The notes below the pieces were generated by a model. The model searched no databases. It worked only from the letters and a program-made list of their open reading frames with translations, and had not been told where the DNA came from. A stretch of DNA of 64,000 nt. Source: an uncultured Alphaproteobacteria bacterium. GTDB lineage: Bacteria; Pseudomonadota; Alphaproteobacteria; RF32; CAG-239. This document shows, in pieces, positions 18,717 through 27,412 of the stretch. Where the stretch lies: contig CAKQMD010000005.1 of assembly GCA_934254925.1 (NCBI GenBank), forward strand, positions 21,904 through 85,903, in the 5' to 3' direction. Both the position numbers and the translations under genes were made by a program. The stretch's first letter is position 1; the number at the start of each line of letters is the position of its first letter.

Positions 18717-19448
18717 TTATTTCAGTTTCAGGGCTTGTTTATACCATTTGCTGTCAGGATAGTTGTGTCCCAACACTTTGACGGCATCTTCTGCTTCCTT
18801 GTTCAGGCCGAGAATCTTGTATATTTCCGCCTGACGATAAAGCGCTTCCTCAATATGCGAAGTCGTCTGATAATTGTTCACCACGGTAGAAAAGCGGTTT
18901 AATGCCGAAAGGTAGTTTTTCTGGTTCAGATAAAACCGGCCGACTTCCATTTCTTTACCGGCTAAATGGTCATAGGTCAGATCCACCTTGAGGGCGGCGT
19001 CCTTGGCATAATCGGTGTCGGGAAAGCGAATCATCACCTGCTGCAGGGCATTCAACGCCAGTTCGGTGTTTTTCTGGTCTTTTTCTACGCCGGTGATCTG
19101 CTCGTAATAGCACAATGCCTTGAGGTAATAGGCATAGGCGATGTCTTTGTTGCCGGGGTGAAATTTGATGAAACGGTCAAGGCTTAAGATGGCGTCGTCG
19201 TATTTTTGGTCTTTGTAATAAGCGTAGGCACCCATGAGCTTGGCTTTGGTTGCCCATTTGGAATAAGGATGCTCCAATTCCACTTTCTCAAAAGTTTCGG
19301 CAGCTTTTTGATAGGAAGTTTTGTTGAGCAGTTTGTACCCTTCGTCGTAAAGGGCTTCAGCCGACTTGTGCTCTTCTTTGGGAGCGGAAGAACAGGCGGC
19401 GAGACTGAGGCTGAGTAGTCCGATAAAAAGTAAAGCGGCTTTTTTCAT
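18717..19448 (-). CDS. bamD: Outer-membrane protein assembly lipoprotein BamD
   Basis: Essential subunit of the BAM complex that inserts beta-barrels in the outer membrane. The 243-residue protein has a lipoprotein signal with lipobox LAAC (cysteine at residue 19). TPR repeats follow (LYDEGYKLLNKTSYQKAAETFE, then HPYSKWATKAKLMGAYAYY and HPGNKDIAYAYYLKALCYY). lpxC lies 9 bp upstream and recN 10 bp downstream, so the three genes probably form one transcript. Confidence 0.95.
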   Translation of the reverse strand: MKKAALLFIGLLSLSLAACSSAPKEEHKSAEALYDEGYKLLNKTSYQKAAETFEKVELEHPYSKWATKAKLMGAYAYYKDQKYDDAILSLDRFIKFHPGNKDIAYAYYLKALCYYEQITGVEKDQKNTELALNALQQVMIRFPDTDYAKDAALKVDLTYDHLAGKEMEVGRFYLNQKNYLSALNRFSTVVNNYQTTSHIEEALYRQAEIYKILGLNKEAEDAVKVLGHNYPDSKWYKQALKLK

Positions 19449-19457
19449 GCTGTATCC

Positions 19458-20306
19458 TTATCTTATTTCATAGTTGTCATGGTCGGCAAACAATTTTTTC
19501 AAAACTTCGTTGTTATGAAAATGTCCGGTTTTACGGGCGATGACTTTCCCGATGATCTGATACCCGGCGGTGTACATGTCGCCGATAATGTCAATGACCT
19601 TGTGGTTGACGCATTCGTTTTCCAGGCGAAAGCCTTCGGGATTGAGAACTGTGTCTCCGTCCAAAACCACGGCGTTCTCGAGACTGCCGCCTTTGATTAG
19701 TCCGACGGATTTCAAATAGTCTACCTGGTATTTTTCGCAAAACGTACGGCAAGGGGCAATTTGCGCGGCAAAAGTCTCCGGCGTGACGACAGCGTCAAAC
19801 TTTTGTCGTCCGACGATTTTGGAAGGAAATTCAATTTCCATTTCTACAGCAAATTGGTCAGCCGGCAACAAAGAGATGCTGTTGCCCTTTTCGTCGCTGA
19901 AGCTGACTTCCTTCAACACTTTTAGCCGACGGCGCGGTGCCGTCTGTTCCCGCACGCCGATACGGGACAACAACTGCCAAAAGGGCAAGGCGCTTCCATC
20001 CATGATAGGCATTTCCCGATCATTGACTTCAATGAGCAAATTGTCGATTTCCAAAACCGCTAAAGCTGCCATGAGATGCTCAATCGTCGAAACGATGCAG
20101 TCGCCAGCGGCCAGACAGGTACAATTGCGGGTGTCCGCTACCTGAGAATACAGAGCTTTAACCTCCGGTTGGCCTGGAAGATCGCTCCTTTTGAAGACGA
20201 TGCCGCTGTTTTCAGCAGCGGGTTTCAGGCAAAGTTCGACGGCACAGCCGGAATGCAGACCGATTCCCTTAATCGAAACTTCTTGTGCGATCGTATGCTG
20301 ATTCAT
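19458..20306 (-). CDS. lpxC: UDP-3-O-acyl-N-acetylglucosamine deacetylase
   Basis: Zn-dependent committed step of lipid A synthesis. The 282-residue protein from the ATG at 20304-20306 (MNQHTIAQEVSIKGIGLHSG) has GAGGAG about 10 nt upstream. The open frame continues upstream into the RNase P RNA gene, which cannot be coding. Zinc-site motifs are visible: STIEHLMAALA with the first histidine, and NHKVIDIIGD with the other ligands. Its start lies only about 30 bp after the 3' end of rnpB, so read-through from rnpB is possible. Downstream are bamD and recN. Confidence 0.95.
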   Translation of the reverse strand: MNQHTIAQEVSIKGIGLHSGCAVELCLKPAAENSGIVFKRSDLPGQPEVKALYSQVADTRNCTCLAAGDCIVSTIEHLMAALAVLEIDNLLIEVNDREMPIMDGSALPFWQLLSRIGVREQTAPRRRLKVLKEVSFSDEKGNSISLLPADQFAVEMEIEFPSKIVGRQKFDAVVTPETFAAQIAPCRTFCEKYQVDYLKSVGLIKGGSLENAVVLDGDTVLNPEGFRLENECVNHKVIDIIGDMYTAGYQIIGKVIARKTGHFHNNEVLKKLFADHDNYEIR

Positions 20307-20335
20307 GCTCAAACGTCTCCTCAAACAAGTTGTAT

Positions 20336-20724
20336 GCAAGGCAGCCTGTAAGCCGGGTTCTGTATTTTCGCCTGCGGCAAAAGCGCAATTGAAAACGATG
20401 GCTATTAATCTGGGCTGCCTGTTGCCATGCAGCTCGTCGCGACCTACCTCTGGGCGGATTGGGAACCCTCCTGTAAGTTTTATTGCTAAAACTTCCCTGA
20501 CTTGGTCTTGCTTCGAACAGGGTTTACCTGGCCAAAACCGTTGCCGGTTTCGCGGTGAGCTCTTACCTCGCCTTTTCATCCTTACCGGACGAGCCGCCCG
20601 GCGGTATGTTTCTGTGGCACTTTCCCTCGGGTCTCCCCGGCCAGACGTTATCTGGTGCTCTGTTCCCTTGAAGCCCGGACTTTCCTCACTGCTTTAGGCA
20701 GCGCAGCCATCCGGCTTCCTTGCT
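20336..20724 (-). ncRNA. rnpB: RNase P RNA
   Basis: Catalytic RNA that trims tRNA 5' ends. The reverse strand shows the universal 5' block GAGGAAAGTCCGGGCTTC (20672-20689 region). The conserved 3' block GAACCCGGCTTACAGG that closes P4 and the helix ends lies near 20340-20358. The 5' part GGAAGCCGGATGGCTGCGC marks P1/P2. Length about 385-390 nt is normal for a type A RNA. No T-run terminator is seen before lpxC. End positions are good to a few bases. Confidence 0.95.
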
Positions 20725-20731
20725 ATCCAAC

Positions 20732-20760
20732 AAGATAAACGCGATGTCTTATTATTGCAA
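20732..20760 (-). promoter_or_regulatory. Sigma70-type promoter of rnpB
   Basis: Reverse strand TTGCAA (20755-20760) - N17 - TATCTT (20732-20737), about 7 nt before the expected 5' end of RNase P RNA. Confidence 0.7.
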
Positions 20761-20969
20761 GCATTTTGTAAAGTTGTGAAGCATTTTATCGCACTCGGCG
20801 TCAAAGCGAATCCTCTTTCGGAGTCGCATAAGCGAAGCTGTGGATTCTTTTGTGAAAAAGATATAAGTTTTTGCGTTTTTTCGCAAGCCTTGAACACTGG
20901 GGCTCTCCGCCAAACGAGCCGGAAAAATGTCAGAACAAAACCTGAACAGTTAACAAATTGCTAAAATTT

Positions 20970-21004
20970 CCCATTGAAAACCATAAAATCCCATGTTATA
21001 CCAT
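20970..21004 (-). promoter_or_regulatory. MraZ operator: four ATGG(G/T) repeats with 10-bp period
   Basis: CCAT occurs at 20971, 20981, 20991 and 21001, exactly 10 bp apart. Read on the reverse strand this gives ATGGT-N5-ATGGG-N5-ATGGT-N5-ATGGG. MraZ binds tandem TGGG-type boxes separated by 5 nt upstream of its own operon in other bacteria. The array lies 35 bp before the mraZ start, which fits autoregulation. Confidence 0.8.
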
Positions 21005-21038
21005 AATTAATCATAAACCAGCAGGACAAGGGCCGTAA

Positions 21039-21509
21039 ATGAGGAAAGTATTCCTTTTTTTAGATACCGTTATAAACAAGGTCGACGCCAAAGGGCGTGT
21101 TTCCTTGCCTGCAGATTACCGCGCAATCGTTAAGGAATTGTCAACGGAGATCGTCTGCTATCGCAGCCTGACGTCTCCTTGCATTGAAGGCTGCCTGGAA
21201 GAGCTGTTGGACAAGCTGGCCAGCGACATGGAATCTTCTCTGGACTTTTTTTCAGAAACGCAAGACAACCTGACCAATCTGATTTTTGGCGATGCCAAAC
21301 GTTTTACTTTTGATTCCACCGGCCGCATTCAACTGACGGACAAACTGCTGGCTCATGCCGAAATAGCCGATGCCGCCGTTTTTGTCGGCAAAGGCCGGAA
21401 ATTCCAAATTTGGAGCCCGGAAAACTGGAAAAAGGAAGAAGCCCGCATTCGGGCGGAGGTTATGGCTAAACGTCCCAGCCTTATGCTGCATAAGGAGGAG
21501 AAAGAATGA
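21039..21509 (+). CDS. mraZ: Transcriptional regulator MraZ
   Basis: AbrB-fold regulator of the division and cell wall cluster, acting as a ring-shaped oligomer. The 156-residue protein has two MraZ half-domains. The first starts NKVDAKGRVSLPADYRAIV and the second has FTFDSTGRIQLTDKLLAHA, both carrying the DxxGR signature. The start at 21039 follows AAGGG; the first about 10 residues before NKVDAKGR are longer than usual. It overlaps rsmH by 4 bp (ATGA). Four operator repeats lie just upstream. Confidence 0.94.
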   Translation: MRKVFLFLDTVINKVDAKGRVSLPADYRAIVKELSTEIVCYRSLTSPCIEGCLEELLDKLASDMESSLDFFSETQDNLTNLIFGDAKRFTFDSTGRIQLTDKLLAHAEIADAAVFVGKGRKFQIWSPENWKKEEARIRAEVMAKRPSLMLHKEEKE

Positions 21510-22450
21510 CTCCTAATTATGAAAAACATTTTCCCGTAATGCTTCCCGAAGTTTTGAAATATATGGAACCGGCTGCCGGCGAGACTTATGTCGACGCCAC
21601 TTTCGGCAACGGCGGTTATAGCGAAGCCCTGCTGCAGGCGGCGAATTGCAAAGTTATTGCATTGGATCGGGATCCCTCCGTTGCGCCGCGTGCCCGGGAA
21701 TTGCAGAAGCTTTACGGCTCTCGTTTTGAGTTTCGTCCCGGTTGTTTCGGAAATTTGGCGGTTTTGGTCGGAGAAGCGGTAAACGGCGTTGTTTTTGACG
21801 TCGGCGTTTCCTCCATGCAGCTGGATCAAGGTGAAAGGGGATTTTCTTTTGCCAAAGAAGCGCCGCTGGATATGCGGATGTCGCAAACCGGCGTAACCGC
21901 GGCCGACATTGTCAATTCTTACAAAGAAGAAGACTTGGCGGATCTGATCTATCGTTACGGCGAGGAAAGAAAGTCGCGTCAGATTGCCCGTCGCCTGGTC
22001 GAAGCCCGCAAAACGGCTCCGATCGCCACGACCCGTCAGCTGGCCGACATCGTGCATGCCGTCGTTCGTCGGACACCCAACGGCACAGATCCCGCAACGC
22101 GTACGTTTCAGGCTCTGCGCATTGCCGTCAACAACGAGTTGGGCGAGCTGGAACAAGGGCTGGCCGGCGCTTTGGAGCGCTTGGTGCCTGGCGGACGCTT
22201 GGTCGTGGTGGATTTCCACTCGTTGGAAGATCGCCTTGTCAAAAACTTTTTCAAACAAAAATCCGGCAAAACGGCAGCGGTCTCCCGCTATATGCCGGCG
22301 GCGGCCCGGCCGGAATCTCGGGCGGAACTGGCCTTTGTTTCCAAGGCCGTGCTTCCCTCGGCGGAAGAAATTGACGTTAACCCTCGTTCGCGTTCGGCAA
22401 AGCTCCGCTATGCCCGCAAAAGTAACCCAGGAAAGGACAACTTGCGATGA
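21506..22450 (+). CDS. rsmH: 16S rRNA (cytosine-1402-N4)-methyltransferase
   Basis: Methylates C1402 in the decoding centre of 16S rRNA using SAM. The 314-residue length is normal. Motifs include HFPVMLPEVLKYM at the N-terminus, the SAM loop DATFGNGGYSEALL, GVSSMQLDQGERGFSF, and the C-terminal VDFHSLEDRLVK. It overlaps mraZ by 4 bp and ftsL by 4 bp, so translation is coupled. Confidence 0.96.
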   Translation: MTPNYEKHFPVMLPEVLKYMEPAAGETYVDATFGNGGYSEALLQAANCKVIALDRDPSVAPRARELQKLYGSRFEFRPGCFGNLAVLVGEAVNGVVFDVGVSSMQLDQGERGFSFAKEAPLDMRMSQTGVTAADIVNSYKEEDLADLIYRYGEERKSRQIARRLVEARKTAPIATTRQLADIVHAVVRRTPNGTDPATRTFQALRIAVNNELGELEQGLAGALERLVPGGRLVVVDFHSLEDRLVKNFFKQKSGKTAAVSRYMPAAARPESRAELAFVSKAVLPSAEEIDVNPRSRSAKLRYARKSNPGKDNLR

Positions 22451-22830
22451 ACAGTACCAAATATGCTGCTTTAGCCTTATGGATAGCCATTCCCTGCCTT
22501 CTGGGCTTTGGCTCTCTGGTTATGAAAAACAAGGTCCAAGATTTGGAACACGAATTGAGTGCAATCAACAAAGACATTCAGAATGATGTCAAAAGCATTC
22601 ACGTTCTCAAGGCGGAATGGAGCCATTTGAACAATCCGGAACGCTTGCGGGAACTGGCTTCCAAACATATTTCGCTTGAAGCTTTGAAGCCTGAACAAAT
22701 TATTAACTATTCTGCGCTACCATTTGATTATGAAGCGGGCGATTCGCGAAAACTCGCCGCCCGCAGGAATATTTCACAACAGGCGGAACGCAACAAAGGC
22801 TTGAAACGACTCGTTAAAGCCCGGCGTTGA
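22447..22830 (+). CDS. ftsL: Cell division protein FtsL
   Basis: Small bitopic divisome protein that works with FtsB, FtsQ, FtsW and FtsI. The 127-residue protein has one TM (about residues 7-26) and a leucine-zipper-like periplasmic coiled coil (KVQDLEHELSAINKDIQNDV). It then has the family's HLNNPERLRELA motif. The C-terminal 35 residues are basic and variable. It sits between rsmH (4-bp overlap) and ftsI (43-bp gap), the canonical position. Confidence 0.9.
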   Translation: MNSTKYAALALWIAIPCLLGFGSLVMKNKVQDLEHELSAINKDIQNDVKSIHVLKAEWSHLNNPERLRELASKHISLEALKPEQIINYSALPFDYEAGDSRKLAARRNISQQAERNKGLKRLVKARR

Positions 22831-22873
22831 GCCGTTATAACCAAAGAACCAGGCAGTAGCGGGAACAGTTAAG

Positions 22874-24610
22874 GTGGGAAAGTATTTTTCCAGAAATAAG
22901 ACTGAGAACTTTTACCTCCCGGGTGAGGAAATAAAAATAGGCAAAAGTATCTCGTTTAAGAATTACACTTGCGCAAAAGACCCTCTTGCCATGTGCAAGA
23001 ACCGCGTCATTTTTGCAATCTTTTCTTTCGCTTTGGCTTTTTTGGTGATCAGCGTTCGTTTATTTGACGTCTGTATTTCCGACAGTTTTCTGAAACGCAA
23101 TGAACAGGCTTCCTCGCTGCGGGCCTATATGCAAAATCCGATCAAACGCGCCGATATCGTCGACCGTAACGGCACCATTCTGGCCACGTCGTTGCCGACG
23201 GTTAACCTGTATGCCAATCCGCAAAAAATCCTCAATGCCAAAAAAGCCGCCCGCAAGCTGTGTCAACTTTTGCCGGAGTTGAAATATGACGACGTTTATA
23301 AAAAACTCAGTTCTCGCGGCAAATTCGTCTACCTCAAGCGCAATCTGACCCCTTCGCAGCAATATCAGATCAACTGCCTCGGCATTCCCGGCTTGGAGTT
23401 TGAAAACGGCGAAAAACGCGTCTACCCGCATCAGAATCTTTTTGCCCATGTCATCGGCAGCACCAATATTGACAATCAGGGGATTTCGGGAATCGAAAAG
23501 GCAATGGACGAAAGGCTGACGCAGTCGGACATTCCGCTGGTTTTGAGCGTCGACGCCGGCGTTCAGGACACGATTCGCCTGCATCTGGCCGAGGCGGTGA
23601 AAAAGTTTAACGCCTTGGGCGCCACGGCCGTTTTGATGGATGTTAATACGGCGGAAATCATTGCCATGGTCTCTTTGCCCGATTATGATCCCAATACCAA
23701 CCGCGTCAAAACCGAGCGTGCCCTTTTCAATATGGCGACAAAAGGGGTCTATGAACCCGGTTCGGTTTTAAAGATTTTCAATACCGCCATGGCGTTGGAA
23801 AGCGGAAAGGTCAAAGTTGCCGATAAATTTGACGCGACCGAACCGCTGAAACTGAAATACAACGTCATTAAGGATTATCGCGGCGAAAACCGTTGGCTCT
23901 CCGTTCCGGAGATTTTGATCTATTCTTCCAACATCGGATCAGCCCGCATGGCTTTGAAGGCCGGCGGCAACGAACAGCGCAATTTTTTGGAAAAAATAGG
24001 TTTCTTTGACAGCCTGGATATTGAAGTTGCCGAGAAAGGGCATCCTTTGGTTCCCAAACGCTGGGGCGAGGGGACGATTGCCACCGTCGCTTTCGGCTAT
24101 GGCGTCGCCGTAACGCCGCTGCATGTCGTAACGGCCTTTTCCTCCGTTGTCAACGGCGGCGTTTATCACAGTCCTTCTTTGCTGAAAGGGTCCTCAAAAG
24201 AGGCCAACGGCCACCGAGTCATTTCTTACAATACTTCAAAGGCGATGCGGCAATTGTTGCGCAACGTCGTGGTGGAAGGATCGGGAAAACGCGCTAACGT
24301 TCTTGGGTATGAAGTCGCCGGAAAAACCGGCACCGCCAACAAATTGTCGGCGGAAGGTAAATATGTCAACAAAAAAGTCCGTACCACCTTTGTGGCCACT
24401 TTTCCGGTATCGGCTCCGCAATACGCGTTGCTGCTGATGCTTGACGAACCCAAGGCAACCAAAGAGACCTGGGGATTCGTTACCTCCGGCTGGAATACGG
24501 TTCCCACAGCCGGAAAACTGATTGAGGCCTTGGCGCCGCAACTTAATGTTCCTGCCAATTATGACTTGGACGAACTCCGCCAAAACCGTATTATCGAAGC
24601 CAGCTATTAA
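22874..24610 (+). CDS. ftsI: Septal peptidoglycan transpeptidase (PBP3)
   Basis: Class B penicillin-binding protein that cross-links septal peptidoglycan. The 578-residue protein has a GTG start. A cytoplasmic tail of about 50 residues comes before the single TM (about 52-72), longer than usual. It has the pedestal start KRADIVDRNGTILATSL and the three transpeptidase motifs. These are SVLK (in YEPGSVLKIF, nucleophile Ser), SSN (in IYSSNIGSARMA) and KTGT (in VAGKTGTANK). It is the last gene of the cluster here; murE, murF and mraY do not follow. Confidence 0.95.
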   Translation: MGKYFSRNKTENFYLPGEEIKIGKSISFKNYTCAKDPLAMCKNRVIFAIFSFALAFLVISVRLFDVCISDSFLKRNEQASSLRAYMQNPIKRADIVDRNGTILATSLPTVNLYANPQKILNAKKAARKLCQLLPELKYDDVYKKLSSRGKFVYLKRNLTPSQQYQINCLGIPGLEFENGEKRVYPHQNLFAHVIGSTNIDNQGISGIEKAMDERLTQSDIPLVLSVDAGVQDTIRLHLAEAVKKFNALGATAVLMDVNTAEIIAMVSLPDYDPNTNRVKTERALFNMATKGVYEPGSVLKIFNTAMALESGKVKVADKFDATEPLKLKYNVIKDYRGENRWLSVPEILIYSSNIGSARMALKAGGNEQRNFLEKIGFFDSLDIEVAEKGHPLVPKRWGEGTIATVAFGYGVAVTPLHVVTAFSSVVNGGVYHSPSLLKGSSKEANGHRVISYNTSKAMRQLLRNVVVEGSGKRANVLGYEVAGKTGTANKLSAEGKYVNKKVRTTFVATFPVSAPQYALLLMLDEPKATKETWGFVTSGWNTVPTAGKLIEALAPQLNVPANYDLDELRQNRIIEASY

Positions 24611-24701
24611 TATATGTTGAAGAGTGGAAAATAGGGGTTGTTTTGTAAATTCCCGCCGTTATGATAACGGTAGAAGGCTCTGATGCATAAAAGAGGTGAG
24701 C

Positions 24702-25484
24702 ATGGAAAAGTTATCTGTTTATATCGTTACCTTAAATGAAGAGGCGCGCCTCCCGGCCACCTTGGAAGCAGCTCGCAAAGTGGCGGACGAGATTGTCGTG
24801 GTCGACAGCGGATCAACGGACAAGACCGTTAAAATTGCCGAAAAATACGGTGCAAAGACCGTTTTTCACAAGTGGAAAAACATTTCTTCGCAAAAACACT
24901 TTGCTCAAAATCTGTGTCGGAACGATTGGGTTTTGTCTCTAGATGCCGATGAGGTATTGTCGCCGGAATTGGTCAAGGAGATCAAAAAAATCATGAAAAA
25001 TCCGACGGCCGACGCTTATTGGGTCAAAATCGTCGATAGATGCCCCGGGGATGAAAAACCGCGCTTTGGCGCCAAAAAGTATCATTTGGTGAGGCTTTAT
25101 GACCGCCGCAAAGCCAATATGCCCGACGACCTCACCCATGACCGCGTCGTGCTTTCTCCATCTGCCCGAACAGCCGAGCTTGACAATATCATATATCATG
25201 ATTCTTACTTAAGCCTGTTCCAACTGTGGATCAAATATAATCTTTATACCAATGAGCTGATTACCACCGCCCTCAAGAGCGGACGGAAATATTCCTTGTT
25301 TCGCCTGCTGATCGAGTTTCCCTGGCAGTTTTTGCGCTATTACTTCGTCAAACGCTTTTTCCTGCGCGGTGTTTGGGGCTTTATCATGGCGGTGTCGATG
25401 GCTTACTTTCGCTTTTTGAAAATCGCCAAATATTTTGAATATAAAATGACGCAGGAAAAATCAGCCTCGCGGAGTCGCCGATGA
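24702..25484 (+). CDS. Glycosyltransferase family 2, WaaE/KdtX-like
   Basis: Probably adds a hexose to the LPS inner core. The 260-residue protein begins with the GT2 signature (KLSVYIVTLNEEARL) and has VVDSGSTDKTVKIAEKYGA and the DxD motif in LSLDADEVLSPEL. The ATG at 24702 is chosen because AGAGG lies a few bases upstream; a GTG two codons earlier is too close. The C-terminal third has basic-aromatic helices (FLRYYFVKRFFLRG) typical of the WaaE group, suggesting membrane contact. It overlaps the next glycosyltransferase by 4 bp. Confidence 0.88.
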   Translation: MEKLSVYIVTLNEEARLPATLEAARKVADEIVVVDSGSTDKTVKIAEKYGAKTVFHKWKNISSQKHFAQNLCRNDWVLSLDADEVLSPELVKEIKKIMKNPTADAYWVKIVDRCPGDEKPRFGAKKYHLVRLYDRRKANMPDDLTHDRVVLSPSARTAELDNIIYHDSYLSLFQLWIKYNLYTNELITTALKSGRKYSLFRLLIEFPWQFLRYYFVKRFFLRGVWGFIMAVSMAYFRFLKIAKYFEYKMTQEKSASRSRR

Positions 25485-26548
25485 AGAAAATTCTGCATAT
25501 TGCCAACTTCAATTTGCTTAAGACCAAAGGCTGTTCGCAAAATTCCACTCAGATAAAAATTACCAACGGCCTCATCCGCGAAGGTTATAACGTCATCAAC
25601 TATTCGGACCGCGATTTATGCCGGATGCTGGGATTTGGCTCAATGAATTTCTGGGGCCGCAAAAAAATCAACGAACATTTGCTTAAGTTTTGTCGGGAGG
25701 TCAAACCCGATGCCATTGTCATGGGACACGCCGATACCGTTTCAACCGAAACTTTGTTGGAAATTAAGCATGAGATACCGGGAATGAAAATTCTCGAATG
25801 GAATGTCGACCCGATTTCATCGGTGACGGATTATCCTTTTTCGGCCTTTAACATCAAAAAGCTGGAGCAAAAATTGCCGGCGGTGGACGTTTTGCTGATA
25901 ACGACCGCCCAAAAGGAAGATTTGTTGCGCTTCAAACGCAACGGAACTCAGGTGGGCTTTTTGCCCAATATCGTCGATGCATCGATTGAAACCGGGCGCA
26001 ATTTTGAACGGGAAGAATTGGAATATGACTTTATGTTTGCTTGTCATCCGCAGTGCAAACGACAGTTTTGCGGCGTTTATACCGATGTTGAGGAAATCGC
26101 TCGCGGCATTTCGCGGCATGTTGAGGGACTGCATCCGTTGTTTGCCGGATTGCTGGGCAATCCCCGCGTAGAAGCTTCTCGTTATCAGGAAGCTTATTTG
26201 AAAACTGCCATGGGCTTTAGCCTCAGCCACATCAATGACGTCTATCTCTATAGTTCGGATCGGCTGGCGCATATGATGGGTAACGGGCTGTTGGCGTTTG
26301 TCGATCGCCGCACCGGTTATACGGACCTTTTGGCAGAAGATGAGGTGGGGTTTTACTCCGAACCGGAAGAACTCTATCAAAAAATTGCTTATTATAAAAC
26401 AAACCCTCGGGCGCGCATGGAGGCGGCCCGTAAAGGCTGGAAACATTATCATCAGCTGTTTAATGAAAGAATAATCGGCCGATATATGGCGTCATTGTTG
26501 TTCGGAGACTTCAAGTCCGAAGACTATCCGTTCCCCACCTTGATCTAG
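25481..26548 (+). CDS. Glycosyltransferase, CgeB-like (GT-B fold)
   Basis: The 355-residue protein's C-terminal third carries the CgeB/GT-B acceptor pattern. This includes LYSSDRLAHMMGNGLLAFVD, the region reading EDEVGFYSEPEELYQKI, and ARKGWKHYHQLFNERI. The N-terminus has an unusual start (KKILHIANFNLLKTKGCSQN), where CgeB-type proteins place a nucleotide-sugar loop. Translationally coupled to the GT2 gene, it likely acts in the same surface-glycan pathway. Substrate unknown. Confidence 0.82.
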   Translation: MKKILHIANFNLLKTKGCSQNSTQIKITNGLIREGYNVINYSDRDLCRMLGFGSMNFWGRKKINEHLLKFCREVKPDAIVMGHADTVSTETLLEIKHEIPGMKILEWNVDPISSVTDYPFSAFNIKKLEQKLPAVDVLLITTAQKEDLLRFKRNGTQVGFLPNIVDASIETGRNFEREELEYDFMFACHPQCKRQFCGVYTDVEEIARGISRHVEGLHPLFAGLLGNPRVEASRYQEAYLKTAMGFSLSHINDVYLYSSDRLAHMMGNGLLAFVDRRTGYTDLLAEDEVGFYSEPEELYQKIAYYKTNPRARMEAARKGWKHYHQLFNERIIGRYMASLLFGDFKSEDYPFPTLI

Positions 26549-26553
26549 AAAAT

Positions 26554-26598
26554 CCATTGCCTCCGAAACGGATATTTCGTGCGGCGTTGAGGCAATGG
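26554..26598. other. Hairpin between convergent genes
   Basis: CCATTGCCTC and GAGGCAATGG form a 10-bp stem around a 25-nt loop that itself contains CGAAA...TTTCG. There is no T run, so it is not a classical intrinsic terminator. It lies between the glycosyltransferase stop and the array gene at 26636. Confidence 0.55.
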
Positions 26599-26635
26599 GC
26601 TGAAAACAGATAAGAAAAGGTTTGATGCAAGAAGA

Positions 26636-27319
26636 CTAAGCGATAGATTTAAGCTTGTCTTGCAAAGACTTAAGACCATATTGTGCCAAGACCTGTTTGG
26701 TGCGGGAAGTGGTTTGGGGCCCAAGGTCGTCGTCTTCGGTCAGACGAGGAAAGTCATCCTCATAGCTGTTAAGAGACTTCTGCAATTTTTTCACCGGCTC
26801 GGAAGGATATTTCGCCAAAGTCTGAGCAATCTGCCGATACCCTTCGGGAATGGACACTCCGTCTTTGCTGAGCAGAGGACGAGTTTCCAAAGGCGGCGTA
26901 AAACGCTGTCCAGCCTCAATGATTCTTCCTGCAGCATCTTGCTTGGCCTCGTCGGTTCCATAGACGGCATCATACCAATTGCTGACGCGTTTTTTGAACC
27001 AGTCACGACGCTGAGGGTCTTTTTCCGAATACATGGCGTATTTGTTGAGCGATTGAATGGCACTTTCCGGCACTTCCCTTGGATCCTGATATGCCGGATC
27101 TTCCTCCGGAGTGTCGTTAATTCTTAATGCCTCTCCAATTTTATTAAAAATTGTCTTCCATGTCATATCTTTATCTCGGCCAGGAATGATATTTTTTTCT
27201 AGCTTTGAGAGTTCCTCTTCTTCCTCTTTTGTAGGAGATCGAGCTTGATCAATGATTTCAGACATTTTTTTTGTATATTCATCCATATTTATTAAACTAA
27301 TTAGTGATAATTTTTCCAT
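26636..27319 (-). CDS. Array effector-like protein 1: variable N-terminus, conserved C-terminal module
   Basis: The 227-residue protein has no signal peptide or TM. Residues 1 to about 67 are charged and helical and unlike its paralog. From NDTPEEDPAYQDPREVPESA to the end (about 160 residues) it is almost identical to the C-terminal part of the gene at 28271-28999, at the DNA level too. The last 50 residues (VKKLQKSLN ... LTEDDDLGPQTTSRTKQVL ... GL) resemble a peptidoglycan-binding repeat (LQ-hydrophobic, D-x-LG-x-x-T). Ribosome site AAGGAAA. An intrinsic terminator lies directly upstream, between it and the ankyrin gene. Function unknown; a cell-wall-directed effector is an inference. Confidence 0.7.
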   Translation of the reverse strand: MEKLSLISLINMDEYTKKMSEIIDQARSPTKEEEEELSKLEKNIIPGRDKDMTWKTIFNKIGEALRINDTPEEDPAYQDPREVPESAIQSLNKYAMYSEKDPQRRDWFKKRVSNWYDAVYGTDEAKQDAAGRIIEAGQRFTPPLETRPLLSKDGVSIPEGYRQIAQTLAKYPSEPVKKLQKSLNSYEDDFPRLTEDDDLGPQTTSRTKQVLAQYGLKSLQDKLKSIA

Positions 27320-27348
27320 AATTTTTTCCTTTACAAAATTTATATAAT

Positions 27349-27402
27349 AAAAAAAATCCCCGAAATATTTCGGGGAAACAAAATGCTCAAAGTTTTGAGC
27401 AT
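27349..27402 (-). terminator. Intergenic hairpin plus intrinsic terminator just upstream of array protein 1
   Basis: On the reverse strand, first ATGCTCAAA/TTTGAGCAT (27383-27402), then a perfect 20-nt palindrome TCCCCGAAAT/ATTTCGGGGA (27357-27376) followed by eight T (27349-27356). It sits between the ankyrin stop (27413) and the start at 27319, leaving only the ribosome site after it. The matching palindrome at 29030-29049 differs by one compensated base pair. Confidence 0.88.
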
Positions 27403-27412
27403 TATTTAGATA

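Noticed and set aside
20305..20697. Open frames across the RNase P RNA gene on both strands
   Set aside because: The conserved RNase P blocks explain the sequence; the frames match no protein pattern.
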